Part shown: positions 61,590 to 64,000 of the stretch, one piece after another
How the letters are laid out: each line of letters starts with the position of its first letter
Numbering within the stretch: the first letter of the stretch is position 1
Origin: DATAUD01 sp036268455
Lineage (GTDB): Bacteria; Verrucomicrobiota; Verrucomicrobiia; Limisphaerales; Palsa-1400
Direction of reading: 5' to 3'
Length of the DNA stretch: 64,000 nt
Assembly: GCA_036268455.1 (NCBI GenBank)
Contig: DATAUD010000105.1
Coordinates: 1 to 64,000, forward strand
Notes under the pieces: model-generated
Told to the model about the DNA's origin: nothing
What the model saw: only the letters and a program-made list of their open reading frames with translations
Database searches by the model: none
Program-made: the position numbers and the translations under genes

Positions 61590-64000
61590 ATGAAGCCGAT
61601 ATTACTGACGCTGGCCCTTTGTTTCTTTATATTTGACTCGATTGCGCAGACCAACGACGGGCGGATGCATTTGCGCGTCGTTGACGCGGAAACGGGGCAG
61701 CCGTTGGCGGGTGTCAAAGTCCGGGCGTGGTCGGGTTCGGGCTTAATGACGGATGAAGCCGGAACATGCTCATTTCCCATGCCTGAAACCGTCGTGACGC
61801 GCTTTTTCTACCGCATTACCTTGACCAAACCGGGCTATGTTGGGAAGCACATCACATGGTCTGAGGCGCAAAAGGACAAAGTCGGGGACATTCCGACGCA
61901 ATATACCGCGAAGCTGGACAAGGGCGTCACCATAGGCGCTGTTGTCAAGAATGAAAAAGGCGATCCGGTGCCGGGCGCGCGCGTCGTTTTTTTCGGGACG
62001 ACGGCGATCTCGCCGGATGGACGCGAGCGCACCGTCATTGCCCCCAATTATCATGCGGAACGGACTGACGATGACGGACGATGGCAAAACAGCGAAGTGC
62101 CCAAGGACTTCAGTCAAATGAGGTTTTACGTGGTTCATCGGGATTATGTTCCGGCGACTTTTGGATGCGAAGGCGGGCCGGATGCGGGGGCGGACAGTGT
62201 GCAATGGCCCGCGAGCGATTATCTCAGCGGGAAGGCGGTAATGTTGTTGACGCATGGGATAGAGGTTTCGGGCGTCGTGGTGGATTCATCGGGCAAGCCA
62301 GTGCCGGAAACGACGATCACGCGCGATCACCAATGGCGCAACACGGCCGCCGTCCAGACGACCGGCGACGATGGCCGTTTTAAAATATCCAACCTCCGGC
62401 GCGGCGAGATGGTCCTGACCTTTCAGGCGAAGGGCCTGGCCGCGCAAACCCGGGAGCTGACGTTGAGCAATGGGATGCCTGAATTGAAAATTGAATTGAA
62501 ACCGGGAAATATTTTTCAGGGCGTCGTTGTGGACGAAGCGGGTAAACCGATCCCGGGCGCGCGCGCGCAGTTGGACCGGTTGGAACTGGGGCCGCTGGAA
62601 TATGATTGGAACAGTTTTACGGACGACCAGGGGCGTTTCATGTGGGATTCCGCGCCGGACGGGGCGCATCCCTACTATTTTTCGGCCGGCGGCTATCGTC
62701 CGCGTTCGGAGCCGCAACTTGTGGCCGACGGGCGGGACAAGATCATCACGTTGCGCCGCGACGACGCAGGAGGCAAAACCGTTTTTGACGGATGTGTGAC
62801 TGACGCGGAATCGAAAGCGCCCGTTCCGCAATTCACCGTCTGGGTCAAAGAGTTTAAGGGCGGCGCCACGGCTCATTCTCAAAAGAAGGTTTCCGCAACA
62901 AATGGCGCTTACAGCGTCTCGGTGGATTCCTACTCGATGGGTTGTATGATTGAGGTTTCCGCGCCTGGATATGCTCCGCTGATGTCGGAAAGGAAATCGC
63001 CCCCGGACGGCGATCAACGTTTGGATTTCGCGCTGGCGAAAGGCCAGGGGATTGCGGGAACGGTTTATTCGCCGGATGGCAAACCGGCGGCGGGCGCGGA
63101 AGTTGCGGTTTGCGGACAGGGGCAAGGCGCGTTTCTCGGACAAGGTTATTTTGTGGACCGGTTCCAAACCAATATCACGGGCGCGGATGAGAATGGCGAA
63201 TTCGTTCTGCCGGAGCCGGCGGGCGCTCTCTCTCTGTGTGCCGCGGGCACACATGGTTTTGGAGAGACAAACATCGCGGACGGCGCAGGCCCGATTCGAA
63301 TCAGGCTTGCGGCTTGGGGGGCCATCAAAGGCGCCGCAACTACCGATGGCAAGCCGCTTGCGGGCGAGAAACTTGGCTTGCTTGAACCACCGGAACGGCG
63401 GAACGGCTTCGCGCTGGATCGCGAAGACTTCACGGTGAAGACCGGCGCGGATGGCGGGTTCGTTTTTTCCAATGTCCCGCCTGGCAAGACAGCGCTTTGT
63501 CGAATTGTCAATAATAAGTATTTTCCCCGGCAAATCCTTGAAGTGAACGCGGGCTCGGTGACCGAGGCGCAATATGGCGGGGCTGGCCGCGCGCTCGCCG
63601 GAAAATTCACGGTCCACGGTTACAACGGGGGCATCGATTGGACCAATGGGCAGACCCTTCAGCTTTCGAGCGCGGACAGCGCGCAACCGCTAAGCTTTGG
63701 AGCGACAATCGAGCCGGACGGCGGTTTTAAAGTCGAGGATGTTCCGGCGGGCGCCTACAAACTCCAGATTGAAGTCCGGCAACCACTCGAGCAGGGCGGC
63801 GAGCGAATCGCGACCCTTGTCACGAATATCTTTGTTTCCGCCGGCAACGGGCTAGTTGATTTGGGGGGAATCGATGTGCCTTTGAAAAAGACGCTCAAAG
63901 TGGGCGATCTCGCGCCGGCTTTTGTAGTAAAAACCGTCGATGGGCGGACGTTGCGCCTTTCCGATTTTCGCGGGAAATACGTTTTGCTCGATTTTTGGGC
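61590..64000 (+). CDS. Secreted carboxypeptidase-regulatory-repeat protein with TlpA/redoxin domain (3' end outside window)
   Basis: 803 residues are visible. The frame is verified at several points and is still open at the edge. A signal peptide (PILLTLALCFFIFDSIAQ) is followed by about six Ig-like CarboxypepD_reg repeats, each opening like GAVVKNEKGDPVPGARV, GVVVDSSGKPVPETTI, GVVVDEAGKPIPGARA and GTVYSPDGKPAAGAEV. At 63900 KVGDLAPAFVVKTVDGRTLRLSDFRGKYVLLDFWA starts a TlpA/AhpC-type thioredoxin fold. The catalytic CxxC would lie a few residues past the window end, so it cannot be checked. Likely periplasmic or surface-exposed. Confidence 0.88.
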   Translation, partial: MKPILLTLALCFFIFDSIAQTNDGRMHLRVVDAETGQPLAGVKVRAWSGSGLMTDEAGTCSFPMPETVVTRFFYRITLTKPGYVGKHITWSEAQKDKVGDIPTQYTAKLDKGVTIGAVVKNEKGDPVPGARVVFFGTTAISPDGRERTVIAPNYHAERTDDDGRWQNSEVPKDFSQMRFYVVHRDYVPATFGCEGGPDAGADSVQWPASDYLSGKAVMLLTHGIEVSGVVVDSSGKPVPETTITRDHQWRNTAAVQTTGDDGRFKISNLRRGEMVLTFQAKGLAAQTRELTLSNGMPELKIELKPGNIFQGVVVDEAGKPIPGARAQLDRLELGPLEYDWNSFTDDQGRFMWDSAPDGAHPYYFSAGGYRPRSEPQLVADGRDKIITLRRDDAGGKTVFDGCVTDAESKAPVPQFTVWVKEFKGGATAHSQKKVSATNGAYSVSVDSYSMGCMIEVSAPGYAPLMSERKSPPDGDQRLDFALAKGQGIAGTVYSPDGKPAAGAEVAVCGQGQGAFLGQGYFVDRFQTNITGADENGEFVLPEPAGALSLCAAGTHGFGETNIADGAGPIRIRLAAWGAIKGAATTDGKPLAGEKLGLLEPPERRNGFALDREDFTVKTGADGGFVFSNVPPGKTALCRIVNNKYFPRQILEVNAGSVTEAQYGGAGRALAGKFTVHGYNGGIDWTNGQTLQLSSADSAQPLSFGATIEPDGGFKVEDVPAGAYKLQIEVRQPLEQGGERIATLVTNIFVSAGNGLVDLGGIDVPLKKTLKVGDLAPAFVVKTVDGRTLRLSDFRGKYVLLDFW

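Noticed and set aside
62286..63686. 466-codon minus-strand frame in the carboxypeptidase-regulatory protein
   Set aside because: The plus-strand frame has a signal peptide, regular Ig-like repeats and a redoxin domain. The minus frame has none of these.

Overview
The window reads as chromosomal DNA of a GC-rich, diderm, free-living bacterium. The best guess is Verrucomicrobiota (Pedosphaera/Limisphaerales-like). This rests on protein style (long secreted beta-helix, carboxypeptidase-regulatory and propeller proteins, Gld-like ABC exporters) and on family resemblance recalled from memory, not on a search. LpxI, a PagL-like protein, LolA-like and MMPL proteins point to an outer membrane with lipid A.

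Layout. 1-1330: mobile-element debris. It holds the 3' end of an IS5-type transposase, then a catalytically gutted REP-associated (RAYT) transposase bracketed by an inverted repeat and inserted beside a Clp-N-domain gene. 1443-7248: housekeeping genes cysS-tmk-rpsT, rplM-rpsI-argC, and a YggS gene with a small partner. 7251-10718: secreted astacin protease joined to a beta-helix. 10794-11473: a lone receiver domain and a tiny membrane protein. 11580-18656: a tightly overlapped operon of halogenase-like flavoprotein, lipoprotein, MMPL exporter fused to an LpxL-type acyltransferase, LolA-like protein, FabZ-like dehydratase and a secreted propeller. It resembles the tailoring/export half of aryl-polyene-type clusters, but no ketosynthase is present.

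18661-32761 (minus strand): the transcription/translation superoperon, read from a strong promoter near 32.7 kb: tRNA-Thr, tuf, tRNA-Trp, tRNA-Ser, secE, nusG, rplK, rplA, rplJ, rplL, rpoB, rpoC, then a TPR gene. 32819-37499: three tandem paralogous ABC-2-like permeases with no ATPase. 37575-38121: a toxin-antitoxin pair, followed by a conserved gene of unknown function. 38839-45248: LpxI, YbjQ, YebC, a secreted GH2 plus GH18 fusion that looks like a one-protein chitosan/chitin degrader, and a DHH phosphoesterase.

45426-50278: Gld-like ABC exporter operon (ATPase, permease, GldG-like, DUF4340-like). 50237-55828 (minus): ribBA, ribH, comF, accD, rnr. 55913-56083: an overlooked 56-residue secreted His/Lys-rich peptide with its own terminator. 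56234-61583: PagL-like lipid A deacylase, alaS, a monooxygenase-fold protein, Fe-alcohol dehydrogenase and a universal stress protein. 61590-64000: a large secreted carboxypeptidase-regulatory-repeat protein that runs into a TlpA/redoxin domain and off the window.

Most operons use 4-base ATGA stop/start overlaps, which implies translational coupling. Several genes (the antitoxin and the PagL-like gene) have a -10 hexamer about six bases before the start codon and no Shine-Dalgarno, suggesting leaderless mRNAs.
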